Shown: positions 1-8,819 of the stretch, one piece after another
How the letters are laid out: every line of letters starts with the position of its first letter
Position numbering within the stretch: position 1 is the stretch's first letter
NCBI GenBank assembly: GCA_035630615.1
Contig: DASQKI010000055.1
Span: 1-64,000 of the forward strand
DNA from: DATFRX01 sp035630615
GTDB lineage: Bacteria; Actinomycetota; Actinomycetes; Propionibacteriales; Nocardioidaceae
Length of the DNA stretch: 64,000 bases
Reading direction: 5' to 3'
Made by a program: the position numbers and the translations under genes
Notes under the pieces: model-generated
What the model was told of the DNA's origin: nothing
The model's database searches: none
The model's input: the letters and a program-made list of their open reading frames with translations, nothing else

Positions 1-445
1 TGGGCACGACTGATTTCTAGCCCGGCACCGAGCGGTGCACCGAGTGAGGGGATGCGCGGCGGTGCATTGGCGGCGGAAAGACCCACTCTTCGCTCGAGCC
101 CAACGCCGGTCGCCCGGTTTACCTATCCGCGGCATAGATAGACGTTGAGCCCACCCTGGCCCGGCTCGAACGGGCTGCCTCCCCCTCCATGCTGCAGGAC
201 GGGCGGTCGGGGTGAACCGACCCGCCTAGGGCAGGGCCACCGCCGAGGGTAGGCGTCTGAGCCGCGCTCCGCATGCGCTTTCGGTTGCCCGGACAGCGGC
301 CATGAGCGGACGCCCTGCCGCGCGTCCGCGTTCTATCGGTTGAGGACACCGGAGAAGGCCTGGGCGGCTCCCACCGTCGGACCCCGCACATCGGTGAGTC
401 GTATGTAACCTTGCGGATACGTACCCGATCCGTTACGTTAGGGCT
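1..445. other. no convincing gene; upstream region of the arsR-like operon
   Basis: I see no convincing gene in the first 445 bases. The open frames here are arginine- and proline-rich and read as shadows. The last 50 bases are AT-richer and contain a TGTAAC at about 403-408 and a GTTACGT at about 432-438, an imperfect inverted pair that could be the operator of the ArsR-type regulator starting at 446. That is a guess from position only. Confidence 0.4.
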
Positions 446-763
446 ATGGATGCGGTGCTGCACGCATTGGCGGACCAGAGCCGGCGAACGGTTCTGGAGA
501 TCCTGCGCGATCATCCGGCGAGTGCGGGAGAGCTGGCCGAGGCGATCCCGATCGCCCGTCCGGGGGTGTCCCGGCATCTGCGGGTGCTGCGTGAGGCCGG
601 ACTGATCGAGGTACGCCGGGAGGCGCAGCGCCGGATCTACAGCCTCCGTCCGGAGGCGCTCATCGAGGTGGACGAGTGGCTCGCGGAGTACCGCGTGCTC
701 TGGCAGAGCCGGCTCGACGCCCTTCATACAGAGATCGCTCGAGGGAAGAAGGCGCGAAAGTGA
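446..763 (+). CDS. ArsR-family winged-helix transcriptional regulator
   Basis: A 105-residue DNA-binding repressor of the ArsR/SmtB fold. Residues about 5-70 form the winged helix: LADQSRRTVLEIL, then PGVSRHLRVLREAGLIE as recognition helix, then a wing with RRIYSLRPEAL. The C-terminus DEWLAEYRVLWQSRLDAL is the usual tail of the ArsR subgroup that is co-transcribed with AHSA1/SRPBCC genes. There is no obvious cysteine metal site, so it is probably not a metal sensor. Its TGA overlaps the GTG of the next gene by four bases (GTGA), so the two are translationally coupled. It probably represses its own three-gene operon; the ligand is unknown. Confidence 0.9.
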   Translation: MDAVLHALADQSRRTVLEILRDHPASAGELAEAIPIARPGVSRHLRVLREAGLIEVRREAQRRIYSLRPEALIEVDEWLAEYRVLWQSRLDALHTEIARGKKARK

Positions 764-1284
764 ACATCACCGGGACGATGCGGGCGCTTGACGAGACCCG
801 CGGCGCGGTGCGTGTCGAGGACATCTACGACACGGACATCGGCGACCTGTGGGAGGCATGTACGACACCGGAGCGGCTCGCGCGCTGGATCGCTGAAGTC
901 TCCGGCGACCTGCGGGTGGGCGGCACGATCCATGCTGTCTTCACCAGCACCTGGACCGGTCCGGGGCGGGTCGAGGTGTGCGACGCACCGCATCATCTGC
1001 TCCTCACGATGGAGCCGGACACCGACGACGAGTCTCAGATGGAGGCGTGGCTGACCGAGGAGGGGTCGAAGACCAGGCTGGTGGTCGAGGAGCGTGGGCT
1101 GCCGGTGGACAAGCTGTACTTCCACGGTGCCGGCTGGCAGGCGCATCTGGAGGACCTCGGGCGGTCGCTCGCGGAGAACACCCCGGCCCACCCGGAGCCC
1201 TGGAGCGAGCAGACCCCGGCTCCGGCGTGGCGCCGGCGCTGGGACGAGCTCACCCCTACCTACAAGGCGATGGAGGTCGAGTGA
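760..1284 (+). CDS. AHSA1/SRPBCC-domain protein
   Basis: A 174-residue protein of the activator-of-Hsp90-ATPase-1 branch of the SRPBCC (START-like) superfamily, which binds hydrophobic ligands in a helix-grip cavity. Recognisable parts are the first strand VRVEDIYDTDIGDLWEACTT, PERLARWIAEVSGDLRVGGT, and the late GWQAHLEDLGRSL helix. The GTG at 760 was chosen because it overlaps the upstream stop codon and begins just before the domain; a longer frame to 676 would run into the regulator. Pairing with an ArsR regulator and a VOC protein is a recurrent actinobacterial arrangement. The ligand and reaction are unknown. Confidence 0.85.
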   Translation: MNITGTMRALDETRGAVRVEDIYDTDIGDLWEACTTPERLARWIAEVSGDLRVGGTIHAVFTSTWTGPGRVEVCDAPHHLLLTMEPDTDDESQMEAWLTEEGSKTRLVVEERGLPVDKLYFHGAGWQAHLEDLGRSLAENTPAHPEPWSEQTPAPAWRRRWDELTPTYKAMEVE

Positions 1285-1676
1285 TGTCCGACGAGATCAG
1301 ACTCAGCTCGACCACGGTGAACGCGCCCGACGCGCTCGCACTCGCGAAGTTCTACGCGGAGCTCACTGGCGGCGTCACGAAGGGAAGCGCGCACTGGGCG
1401 ACCGTCACCGGGCCGAACGGGTTCATCGCCTTCCAGCAGGTCGACGACTTCCGCCCACCGGTGTGGCCCGGCGCCGACGTACCCATGCAGATGCACCTCG
1501 ACTTCTTCGTCGACGACCTCAGGGCGACCGGAGCCCGCGCAGTCGCCGCCGGCGCCACCCGGCTCGACTTCCAGCCGAACTCCGACCACTGCTTCGTGTA
1601 TGCCGACCCGGCCGGCCATCCCTTCTGCCTGTCCACTTGGGACGGGCCCCACCTCGACGACGGGCCCGACGATTGA
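1284..1676 (+). CDS. VOC-family (glyoxalase/bleomycin-resistance fold) protein
   Basis: A 130-residue protein with two beta-alpha-beta-beta-beta modules of the vicinal-oxygen-chelate fold. The first module is LSSTTVNAPDALALAKFYAE; the second begins QMHLDFFVDDLRATGARAV and ends FVYADPAGHPFCLSTW. This ending is typical of the VOC subgroup annotated as glyoxalase-like in actinobacteria. The ATG at 1284 shares its A with the TGA of the upstream gene, so this is the third gene of a coupled operon. Some VOC metal-ligand positions look changed, so enzymatic activity is not assured. Confidence 0.85.
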   Translation: MSDEIRLSSTTVNAPDALALAKFYAELTGGVTKGSAHWATVTGPNGFIAFQQVDDFRPPVWPGADVPMQMHLDFFVDDLRATGARAVAAGATRLDFQPNSDHCFVYADPAGHPFCLSTWDGPHLDDGPDD

Positions 1677-1697
1677 GGGGATGGGCCTTCGGGGATG

Positions 1698-1731
1698 GTC
1701 TCCCGGCCGTCCCTCCACACGGCCGGGAGAC
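1698..1731. terminator. bidirectional hairpin terminator
   Basis: A perfect 12-bp stem, GTCTCCCGGCCG at 1698-1709 and its complement at 1720-1731, closes a 10-base loop. It sits between the 3' ends of the VOC gene and the convergent gene ending at 1739, so it can serve both. There is no long U tract, as is common in high-GC actinobacteria. Confidence 0.8.
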
Positions 1732-1738
1732 TGGCGAC

Positions 1739-2281
1739 TCAGAAGGAGTCGTTGATGGTGACCTTGTCGAAGTGCTTGGGCATCGGGTCGGTGCTCAAGC
1801 AGGACAGTGTGACGGTGGATCCGACGTCGATCGGGCTGGTGGTGCAGTCCACCAGCGTCTTGACCTCGGTGCCCTTCCACAGCTTGATTTCGACCAGCGC
1901 CGAGTCCTTGCTGTCGCGGTCGTTGGTGACCTTCAGGTCTTTGACGGTCGCGTCGCCGAGTCCGTCGTGAGCGATCTGCCAGCCAGCGGCGTACTTGAAG
2001 CCGTCCACCGCGAAGGGCTTGCCCTCGGTGATGGCCATCGGGTTGTCGGTGCCGCCCGGCTTGTTGGCGTCGGCTTCGATGGAGTTGCTGACCTCGTTGG
2101 CCGCTGATGCGAGCAGCGCAACGATGGCGATGACCGAAACAATGCCGAATGCGCACAGCGCCAGGAACACCTTGAGGAAGGTGCGCTTCTTCTTCGGCGG
2201 CCTGGTCGGTGTCCAGCCGTTCTCTGTGAGGACGTAGCCGTTCTTGGCTTCGCCGATCTGGGGGATTTGGGTGTTGCTCAT
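1739..2281 (-). CDS. membrane-anchored protein with extracytoplasmic beta-sandwich-like domain
   Basis: A 180-residue protein of unknown function. Residues 1-30 are a short cytoplasmic stretch (MSNTQIPQIGEAKNGY, then a proline/lysine patch), followed by one membrane helix, TFLKVFLALCAFGIVSVIAI and onward. An external domain of about 110 residues with alternating beta strands contains two cysteines (DCTTSP and SCLST) that could form a disulfide. The layout resembles FxLYD or DUF4352-type surface domains, but I cannot assign the family firmly. The ATG at 2281 was chosen because the 56 residues before it in the open frame are proline/arginine-rich and unlike protein. It is a single-gene unit facing the terminator at 1698-1731. 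Confidence 0.7.
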   Translation of the reverse strand: MSNTQIPQIGEAKNGYVLTENGWTPTRPPKKKRTFLKVFLALCAFGIVSVIAIVALLASAANEVSNSIEADANKPGGTDNPMAITEGKPFAVDGFKYAAGWQIAHDGLGDATVKDLKVTNDRDSKDSALVEIKLWKGTEVKTLVDCTTSPIDVGSTVTLSCLSTDPMPKHFDKVTINDSF

Positions 2282-2462
2282 CTGTTGGTGTGCCTCTCCG
2301 GTGAGTTCTCCGGGCCGCGGATGTTGGATCAGGCGGCCGGAAACCCCGGCCGAGCTGTAGTGGGAGCCAGCGCGCCTCGCGTGGCCTGGGCGTCGCGTGG
2401 GCCCTGGGGCCATCGGGTTGCGAAGCGCGCTGACCCCACTGCACTGCACCGTATCACTACTC

Positions 2463-2468
2463 TATAAT
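2463..2468 (+). promoter_or_regulatory. possible -10 element in an AT-rich patch
   Basis: A consensus TATAAT lies within a short AT-rich stretch (about 2455-2485) in otherwise GC-rich DNA. It lies about 60 bases upstream of the small gene at 2531. No good -35 is seen 16-18 bases upstream. The complement (TATTAT) could equally serve the gene starting at 2281 on the other strand. Confidence 0.3.
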
Positions 2469-2530
2469 AGAGCTAAACTGACTGTAAGGCGGATCACACC
2501 CACTGTCATGAGTGTGCTATCGTGCTGGAC

Positions 2531-2779
2531 ATGGCCCGCCCGTATCAAGACCCGGTGGAAATCATCACCGCTCCGGTCCCCGCGCAATCCCCGTTCATCC
2601 CCACCGATGCGAAGATCGTTGTCGGTGCGGTCGCCCCGGCCTCGCCCGACCCGATCCCGATCGTGCTGCTACCGGGTTTCGAGTACCGGATACGCGAGTG
2701 GCGGCACCCCAATACCCACGAGGTCCACTGGCGGCTCGAGCGCAGAAAATCCGCCCAGCACGGCGAAGACGACGAATAG
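2531..2779 (+). CDS. small hypothetical protein
   Basis: An 82-residue protein from ATG 2531 (a GTG three codons upstream at 2522 is also possible). The sequence MARPYQDPVEIITAPVPAQ and the later FEYRIREWRHPNTHEVHW has ordinary amino-acid usage rather than the arginine/alanine bias of shadow frames. It is rich in proline in its first 55 residues and ends in a charged tail. I do not recognise a family. An AT-rich patch with a TATAAT lies just upstream. Confidence 0.4.
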   Translation: MARPYQDPVEIITAPVPAQSPFIPTDAKIVVGAVAPASPDPIPIVLLPGFEYRIREWRHPNTHEVHWRLERRKSAQHGEDDE

Positions 2780-2855
2780 CCGCGATCACCGCCGTCGACC
2801 CACGACCAACCTGAGCCGTTGAATCTAGCCGCAGGCGAGACGTACTCAACTCGGC

Positions 2856-3571
2856 ATGAGCGCTCGAGCAGGGGCATGTCAGGATGCTGCGGCGGCGCGG
2901 GCTGTCAGGCAGAATCTTGGCTTGACCGAGCCGCAGGACAGCGCGGGGCGTTATCGGACGGCGCGTGTGGAGGCGTTCAGTGACGGCGTGTTCGCCATCG
3001 CCATCACGCTGCTGGTGCTGGAGCTGCTGGTGCTGGAGATCGGGGTGCCAGGAGGCTCGGAGGACGACCTGCTAGGTGCTTTGGCCGATCAGTGGCCCTC
3101 GTACCTTGCCTATCTGGTGAGCTTCTCGACCATCGGGGCGATCTGGTTCAAGCACAGCGTCATCACCGACAACCTCAGTCACTCGACTTCGATCCTGATC
3201 CGCCTGAACCTGTTGTTGCTCTTGGTGGTGTCGTTTCTGCCCTTCCCTACCCGGTGCTGGCCGAGTACATCGGCGAATCCGACGCGGCCCGGGTTGCCTC
3301 CACCATCTATGGGATCAACCTGCTTCTCACTTCGGTCCTCGTGTCTGTCGTGTGGCGCTTTGCGGTCCACGACGGGCTCGTACGGCCCGACATTGCGGAC
3401 CAGGAGGTGAAAGCGTTGACGACGCGGCTCACGCCGAGCATGGCGGGCTACGTCGTGATGATCCTTCTCGGGTTGTTCTTCCCGGTCCTGGCGGTGGTCG
3501 GCTACCTGGCCATCGCGGTGTTCATCATCGTGCCGTTGGGGGCTCTCCGACGTAGCCGGCGCCACGCCTGA
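2856..3571 (+). pseudogene. TMEM175-family potassium channel, frameshifted
   Basis: The first frame carries the hallmark first helix of bacterial TMEM175 (DUF1211) channels, ARVEAFSDGVFAIAITLLVL with the RxxxFSD motif, then further membrane helices to VSFLPFPT near 3251. The rest of the protein continues in the next frame from about 3254 (VLAEYIGESDAARVASTIYG, then three more helices) to the stop at 3571. Restoring one G in ACCCGG-TG near 3252-3255 would give an uninterrupted FPTRVLAEY, as in intact family members. Either the gene is inactivated or the base was lost in sequencing. An intact protein would be a six-helix K+ channel subunit of about 238 residues. Confidence 0.8.
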
Positions 3572-3667
3572 CTCTGGCTATCCCTGGTCCAGACAAGTCA
3601 AGGATCAGGTGACACAGATGTGTCGTGACCGAACTCCTGACGCCTGGACATGACGCGCTCACAAGCT

Positions 3668-4309
3668 TCAGGTGGTCGTGAGGATTATGTCTTTCAATTC
3701 GCTCAGAGTGTTGATCCGATACCTGGCCTGTGAAAAGTCCTGCGCTTTAGTGAAGTCGTTGTCCACAACGACACAGTCGATACCGGCCGCCACGGCTGAG
3801 TTCAGCCCTCTGGACGAGTCCTCGACCACCAGTGTCTCTTCCTTGGTGGCTCCGAAGCGATTCAATCCGGCCAGGTAGGGCTCCGGGTGCGGCTTGGCGA
3901 GCTCGTAGTCCTCGCGGACGAGGACGAAATCCATGAACTGTCTGATCTGGCGCTTCTCATGGATGATCTCAAAGTCCACACGTTTCGCGGTCGTCACGAT
4001 GGCCATGCGGACGTACTTCGACAGCTCAGCAAGAGTGTCGACGACGCCTTCGATCTCGATGGCTTCTGTTCTCAGATACTCCTGGTAGTAGGCGTCCCGA
4101 ACCTCGCGTCGCCTGCTGATGGTCTGTTCATCAATACCTGCCGCCTGGGCTTGGGTCCACGTGCCCAATCCCTGGCTCATGTCTCGGAGGTATTGCTCCT
4201 TGTCCAACGTGACACCCAGGTCCGCCAGGGCGCGTTGTCCAGCCCTGTAGTACCAGATCTCGGTATCCACAAGAACACCGTCATGATCGAAGAGGATGTA
4301 CTTCTTCAC
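3668..4309 (-). CDS. HAD-superfamily phosphatase/phosphomutase-like hydrolase
   Basis: A 213-residue HAD hydrolase of the beta-phosphoglucomutase/phosphoglycolate-phosphatase type. Motif I is ILFDHDGVLVDTE (first Asp the nucleophile; the usual FDxDG is FDHDG), followed by a helical cap. Motif II is IVTTA, motif III the Lys in ELAKPHPEPY, and motif IV VVEDSSRGLNSAVAAGI. The GTG at 4309 was chosen because AAAGGA lies eight bases upstream; the frame stays open to a TTG at 4345. Base composition is visibly lower in GC (mid-50s by eye) than the neighbours, suggesting later acquisition. Substrate unknown. Confidence 0.85.
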   Translation of the reverse strand: MKKYILFDHDGVLVDTEIWYYRAGQRALADLGVTLDKEQYLRDMSQGLGTWTQAQAAGIDEQTISRRREVRDAYYQEYLRTEAIEIEGVVDTLAELSKYVRMAIVTTAKRVDFEIIHEKRQIRQFMDFVLVREDYELAKPHPEPYLAGLNRFGATKEETLVVEDSSRGLNSAVAAGIDCVVVDNDFTKAQDFSQARYRINTLSELKDIILTTT

Positions 4310-4484
4310 TCGTTCGATCCTTTCCCGACCGCGGCAACCTGCCAACCGGGGTCACTCTGTCAGCAGGAGGGCAGACCTGGGCCTCCTCTTCTCATAATGA
4401 TGTGCGTCAGGTCCGTGGTTGCGGTAGACCACGAGTTCGCAGGTGGTCGTGTGAGACGAGCGGTCACCGTGTCGGTCTGCGGTG

Positions 4485-5627
4485 TCAGTTGTGTGATGCG
4501 AGGTCGCGGACGATCAGCTTCGCAGCGGCTGGCGAGGCTTTGACGAAGCCGAAGAAGGGGCCGAAGTCCTGTGTTGCGGTGAAGCCGGTCATGTAGAGGC
4601 CGGCGATGCTGGTGCCGAAGGACTCGTCGAGCACTGGGAAGCCGTCGGACTGTTCGATGTCTCCGACGAGGGTTTCCAGGTACGGGATGCGGGTCAGGGC
4701 GGCCCGGTATCCCGACGCGAAGACGACTCGATCCACCGTCAGGCGCTCGGCGTTCGACAACAGCACCTGTAGTTCGTGCCCGGAGCCGGAGGCCGTGGCC
4801 TTGACGACCTCGGTGCCCGGCCAGCGGTGAATGTTCTCCCATTCGAGGCGCGGCGTCAGCCAGTACTCCAGCGTGAGCCGGCCGACCTCCCAGAACCGAC
4901 GGCCGATTCGGTTCCTCTCCGCCTCCGGCAGGTTGCGCCAGTATCCACGAATCTGGATTGTGCGCTCGACGTCGGCATCGACGAACTTCCAGTCCACACG
5001 GTCGAATCGCGGCACGTCGTGACGGTGAACCACGTCGATGCGCTCGGCACCGTGCTCTCGGATCAGCGCCGCCCACTCGTATGCGCTTTGCCTGCCGCCG
5101 ACGATCAGTACGCGGGCACCCGCGAAAGCCTCGAACCGCACGAGATCGCAGGTGTGTGCCGCCAACCCCTCGGGGACCGATGCGGCCCAGTCCGGAAGGT
5201 TCGTGAAGTGGCGAATTCCGGGGGCACATACGACGGCGTCAGCGACGATGCGGTCACCGCCGGCCAGCGTGGCCTCGAAGCCGGTGTCCAGCTTGGCGAG
5301 ATCGGTGACGAGCTCCTCCCGCACCGTGATGCCCTTCATCTGGCGGAACCAGTCGCAGTAATCCACGAACGTCCCGAGCGGTATCGGGTCCAGGTCCTGC
5401 TCGGAAATCTCTCGCTCCTCGACGTACGCGGCGAGGGTATGCACACCGCCGGCATCGAGATGCCAATCGACCCCTGACCGCAGGAACATCTGTTCGGGCA
5501 TGTGCTGGCGCCAAAAGCTCATCGGATGACCGACGATTATCGTTTCGATGCCGTGCTCCTGCGCACAAGCTGCGGTCGAAAGCCCGTACGGCCCGGCCCC
5601 GATCACGAGTAGCGGCGTCTTCGACAT
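4485..5627 (-). CDS. FAD-dependent oxidoreductase / flavin monooxygenase-like protein
   Basis: A 380-residue flavoprotein. An N-terminal Rossmann motif, LLVIGAGPYGLSTAACAQE, binds FAD. A second dinucleotide motif, ARVLIVGGRQSAYEWAALI, should bind NAD(P)H, and the C-terminus GLYMTGFTATQDFGPFFGFV resembles the closing motif of single-component N-hydroxylating and Baeyer-Villiger-like monooxygenases. ATG 5627 was preferred over GTG 5636 because GAGGG lies eight bases upstream. It is divergent from the thiolase at 5710, with only 82 bases between the two starts, so a shared control region is likely. Substrate not predictable. Confidence 0.8.
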   Translation of the reverse strand: MSKTPLLVIGAGPYGLSTAACAQEHGIETIIVGHPMSFWRQHMPEQMFLRSGVDWHLDAGGVHTLAAYVEEREISEQDLDPIPLGTFVDYCDWFRQMKGITVREELVTDLAKLDTGFEATLAGGDRIVADAVVCAPGIRHFTNLPDWAASVPEGLAAHTCDLVRFEAFAGARVLIVGGRQSAYEWAALIREHGAERIDVVHRHDVPRFDRVDWKFVDADVERTIQIRGYWRNLPEAERNRIGRRFWEVGRLTLEYWLTPRLEWENIHRWPGTEVVKATASGSGHELQVLLSNAERLTVDRVVFASGYRAALTRIPYLETLVGDIEQSDGFPVLDESFGTSIAGLYMTGFTATQDFGPFFGFVKASPAAAKLIVRDLASHN

Positions 5628-5709
5628 CGGCCGCACCCTCTCCCCGTACCCTCCGTGGCAAACCGAGCCGATTCCTCACCGTACACTGCATCAAACGGAG
5701 GATCTACGC

Positions 5710-6933
5710 GTGCGACGCTCGGTCATTGTCTCTGCCGTCAGAACGCCAGTCGGAAAGTACGGCTCGGCCCTGAAGAGCTGCTCGGCGGTCGACCTCGGCG
5801 CGGCCGCAATCGGTGAAGCCGTGAGGCGGGCGAACATTTCGCCCGAGGACATCGGCTGGGTCGTCATGGGTCAGGTCATTCAGGCCGGTGGCGGGCAAAT
5901 TACCTCTCGGCAGGCGGCGATTGCCGCCGGTCTACCGCTGGGAGTTCCCGCCATCACCGTCAACAATGTCTGCCTGTCGAGCCTGACAGCGCTCGCGCTG
6001 GCCGACCAGATGATTCGCACGGGAGAGCTCGATGCCGTGGTCGTGGGCGGGATGGAGTCGATGACCAACGCTCCATATCTCCTGCCCAAAGCGCGCTGGG
6101 GTGCCCGGATGGGTGACGGTCAGATGGTCGACGCGATGATTCACGACGGCCTGTGGTCGACCTTCACCGGCCAGCACATGGGCGAGTCGTCCGACGAGGT
6201 GAATGCGGCACTCAACATCTCGCGTGAAGCGCAGGACGCATGGGCGGCGCGCTCACACCAGCGAGCGGCTACGGCTCGGGGATCGGGAAGATTCGCCGAT
6301 GAGATCGTCACTGTGGAGATCGACCAGGACGATCAGACCAGGCCGATGGTTTCGCAGGATGAAGGCATCAGGCCCGAGACGACTCCTGCCGGGTTGTCGA
6401 AGCTTCCTCCAGCCTTCAGTTCGCACGGCACGATCACGGCGGGCAACGCTTCGCAGCTCGCTGACGGCGCCGCGGCGCTGGTTGTGACCAGCGCGGAGCG
6501 AGCCGATGCGCTTGGCGTCGAGCCGCTGGCCGAGATTCTTACGCACGCGATGTGCGCCGATCGCTTCTCGTACCTCCACACGGTTCCGGCCGCCGCGCTT
6601 GCGAAAGCGCTCGAGAAGGTCGGGTTGGATGTGGACGACCTCGGGTTGCTCGAGATCAACGAGGCGTTTGCGTCCGTTGCGCTGCACGCGACTCGCATGC
6701 TCGGCGCCGACGAAGACGTGGTTAACGTCAACGGTGGCTCAGTCGCCCTAGGACACGCCCTCGGCTCCACCGGAGCGCGGATGGCAGTCACGCTCGCTCA
6801 CGAGCTACGCCGGCGCCACCTGGACTACGGCGCCGCCACACTATGCGGAGGCGGCGGGCAGGGATATGCGGTCATCCTCGCCCGGCCCGGCAGCAGGAGA
6901 GCAGGCCGGATCGACGCCCACGCGAGCGGATGA
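5710..6933 (+). CDS. thiolase (acetyl-CoA C-acetyltransferase family)
   Basis: A 407-residue thiolase, which condenses two acyl-CoA molecules or cleaves a 3-ketoacyl-CoA. The nucleophilic Cys is in NNVCLSSLTALALAD, the catalytic His in NGGSVALGHALGSTGAR, and the second Cys in TLCGGGGQGYAV. The N-terminus RRSVIVSAVRTPVGKYG is standard. The His motif reads GHALG instead of the usual GHPLG, a conservative change. The GTG at 5710 has AAACGGAGG about nine bases upstream. The frame stays open further upstream but overlaps the divergent flavoprotein. It could act in acetoacetyl-CoA formation or beta-oxidation; no neighbouring pathway gene decides which. Confidence 0.9.
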   Translation: MRRSVIVSAVRTPVGKYGSALKSCSAVDLGAAAIGEAVRRANISPEDIGWVVMGQVIQAGGGQITSRQAAIAAGLPLGVPAITVNNVCLSSLTALALADQMIRTGELDAVVVGGMESMTNAPYLLPKARWGARMGDGQMVDAMIHDGLWSTFTGQHMGESSDEVNAALNISREAQDAWAARSHQRAATARGSGRFADEIVTVEIDQDDQTRPMVSQDEGIRPETTPAGLSKLPPAFSSHGTITAGNASQLADGAAALVVTSAERADALGVEPLAEILTHAMCADRFSYLHTVPAAALAKALEKVGLDVDDLGLLEINEAFASVALHATRMLGADEDVVNVNGGSVALGHALGSTGARMAVTLAHELRRRHLDYGAATLCGGGGQGYAVILARPGSRRAGRIDAHASG

Positions 6934-7109
6934 CAGGCAACGAGCGCTGGCAGCTCATCGACCTCGACGGACAACATCACGCCGCTGGATTCCCGGGCAG
7001 GGAGATTGGTGCCTTTTCGCTACTTCGGCCCTATGACCTGTGGCTTTGAGCAGCGGCTTGCCCCGCGGGGCACAAGTGGTGCTCGGGGGCCTGGCGGTAC
7101 CGTCGCGAT

Positions 7110-7928
7110 GTGGCGGCATTGGTCATCGTCCTTGTGGTGCTGTCGGGTGCGATCGGTCTGTTGGCGCAGCGCCGCCTCTCCAAACGCGAACAAACCGAGA
7201 GTCAGGACTCCGCCGAGGGCATCCCGCTCACCGACCTGGTGGCCCCTGTGCGCATACTCGTCGCGCTCGTGCTGGCGTTCGTCCTCTTCCAGACGTTCTC
7301 GTCGTACGAGGATGCCAGCGACGCAGCCAACGACGAGGCCGGCGCCGTATCGTCGGAAGCGGTAGCGGCCGAGCTCCTCCCGTCGCCGACCGGTCCCAAC
7401 CTCGTTGCCCTGCTGCGCTGTTATGCCCGCGCCGTTTCCGGGCCGGGGTGGGCCTCGCTCGAGGCGACCCGCCAGACGTCCTCGATCTCCGATGACGCCG
7501 ATGCGAGGGTCGCGGCCGCGGTCGCCCAGGCGCAGCAGGCTGGCATCAGCGAGACCCTGGTGGCCGAGGTCGTGGCCGCCGAACACAGCCGTGTCGCAGC
7601 GCGGCGGGTCCGTCTCGCCGAGGCCGAGCCATCGGTGCCGGGCATCGTGACGGCACTCCTGATCGGCTCCGTCGCCATCACCGTCGCGGCCACGGCCGCG
7701 TTCGCCGACCGCCGTATCCGCCCGAGCCTGCGTTGGACGGTTCTGGGTATTACCACGCTCATATTCACGGCGTCGCTGATCGTGATCCTCGATCTCGACC
7801 GACCCTTCGGCGGCGTGGCCAGGATCAACCCGACGGCTATGCGCAGCGCGGAGGAGCAGATCGGCACCATGTCCTTCGGTGCCGACCCTCCGTGTGACCT
7901 GTCAGGTGCCCCGCTGGCCGGTAGCTAA
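7110..7928 (+). CDS. DUF4239-type (bestrophin-like) membrane protein
   Basis: A 272-residue integral membrane protein. Helix 1 is ALVIVLVVLSGAIGLLA at the N-terminus, helix 2 about residues 45-65 (VRILVALVLAFVLFQTFSSY), and two more follow at about 175-220. The long middle segment with YEDASDAANDEAGAVSSE and the closing helices match the DUF4239 family, sometimes called bestrophin-like, whose function is unknown. GTG 7110 was taken as the start because it begins exactly at the first helix. The 176 bases before it hold no gene. Confidence 0.7.
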   Translation: MAALVIVLVVLSGAIGLLAQRRLSKREQTESQDSAEGIPLTDLVAPVRILVALVLAFVLFQTFSSYEDASDAANDEAGAVSSEAVAAELLPSPTGPNLVALLRCYARAVSGPGWASLEATRQTSSISDDADARVAAAVAQAQQAGISETLVAEVVAAEHSRVAARRVRLAEAEPSVPGIVTALLIGSVAITVAATAAFADRRIRPSLRWTVLGITTLIFTASLIVILDLDRPFGGVARINPTAMRSAEEQIGTMSFGADPPCDLSGAPLAGS

Positions 7929-8015
7929 CTGGGGTTCACTCCCGAGTTCAGTGGAGGCGGCACGGACGCGCCGTCACGCCCTACTGTGAGACCATCGAGG
8001 AACGGTGAGACTCGC

Positions 8016-8789
8016 GTGAACCAGCAAGAACGTGACGCCCCAATCGGATCCATCGGTTGGACCGAGCGCACCGGTGGGGTGCTGACAGTTCGCGAGCGTA
8101 TCTCGCTTGCCCCGCCACTCCTGCGCGGCCATCGCAGCATCATCGTCGGCCGTCTGGCAATGGCGACTCGAACGCATTCTGGGCGCCGAAACTGGGTTGA
8201 TCCCAAAACGCTGGTCCCGCCGGACTCCTTGCTGGCACGAGAAGCCGAGGCCTCTGCTCAGGTCCTCCTGACTCCGGCATTGCTCAACCACTCGCGTCGT
8301 ATGTACGCCTGGGGTGCGGCGATCGCTGCACTGGACCACGTCGAGTTCGATCGCGAGCTGCTCTACGTGGCCGCGATGTTTCACGACACCGGCCTGCCCT
8401 CCCGCGTCCCTGATGTCGACTTCACGGTTCGCAGCGCGGCACTGGCGCGCGACTTCACTGACCACCACGACGTACCAGAGGTACGACGCGAGCGCGTGAC
8501 GAACGCGATTGCCCTGCACCACACCCCAGGCGTTGGTATCGAATCCGGTGCCGAAGCCTTCCTGCTCTCCGCCGGTGCAGCACTCGACGTGTTCGGGCTG
8601 CGCAGCAACCACGTACCCGACGCAGTCCGGAAGAGAGTCGTCCAGGACTACCCGCGTGTCGGATTCAAGCGGGAGTTCGCCGGGCTGTTGCGAGCCGAAG
8701 CCAAGCAGGTTCCGCATGGTCGCGCCTGGTACCTACACCGCTTCGCGCTCAGTGACGTGACGATCAGGCTCGCTCCTTTCCGCGGCTGA
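8016..8789 (+). CDS. HD-domain metal-dependent phosphohydrolase-like protein
   Basis: A protein of about 257 residues with an HD fold. Metal-ligand motifs are visible: LLNHSRRMYAWG (first His), YVAAMFHDTGL (the HD pair), and ITxALHHTPG-like IALHHTPGVG (third site). The spacing and the NHS-RM-W start match the cyanamide-hydratase-like HD subgroup. The GTG at 8016 (VNQQERDAPIG) has GGTGAG six bases upstream; a GTG at 7986 would add ten residues. The first 70 residues precede the HD domain and look unstructured. It stands alone, convergent with the oxidase ending at 8820. Confidence 0.75.
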   Translation: MNQQERDAPIGSIGWTERTGGVLTVRERISLAPPLLRGHRSIIVGRLAMATRTHSGRRNWVDPKTLVPPDSLLAREAEASAQVLLTPALLNHSRRMYAWGAAIAALDHVEFDRELLYVAAMFHDTGLPSRVPDVDFTVRSAALARDFTDHHDVPEVRRERVTNAIALHHTPGVGIESGAEAFLLSAGAALDVFGLRSNHVPDAVRKRVVQDYPRVGFKREFAGLLRAEAKQVPHGRAWYLHRFALSDVTIRLAPFRG

Positions 8790-8819
8790 GGGGGCGGCGA
8801 CGGGAAGGCTCTAGGACCT

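Noticed and set aside
3243..3262. Programmed ribosomal frameshifting in the TMEM175 gene
   Set aside because: There is no slippery heptamer or downstream structure of the usual kind, and one missing G explains the break.
3611..3624. A small dyad GACACA-GA-TGTGTC behind the channel gene
   Set aside because: Too short to call; it is not placed before any gene start and has no U tract.
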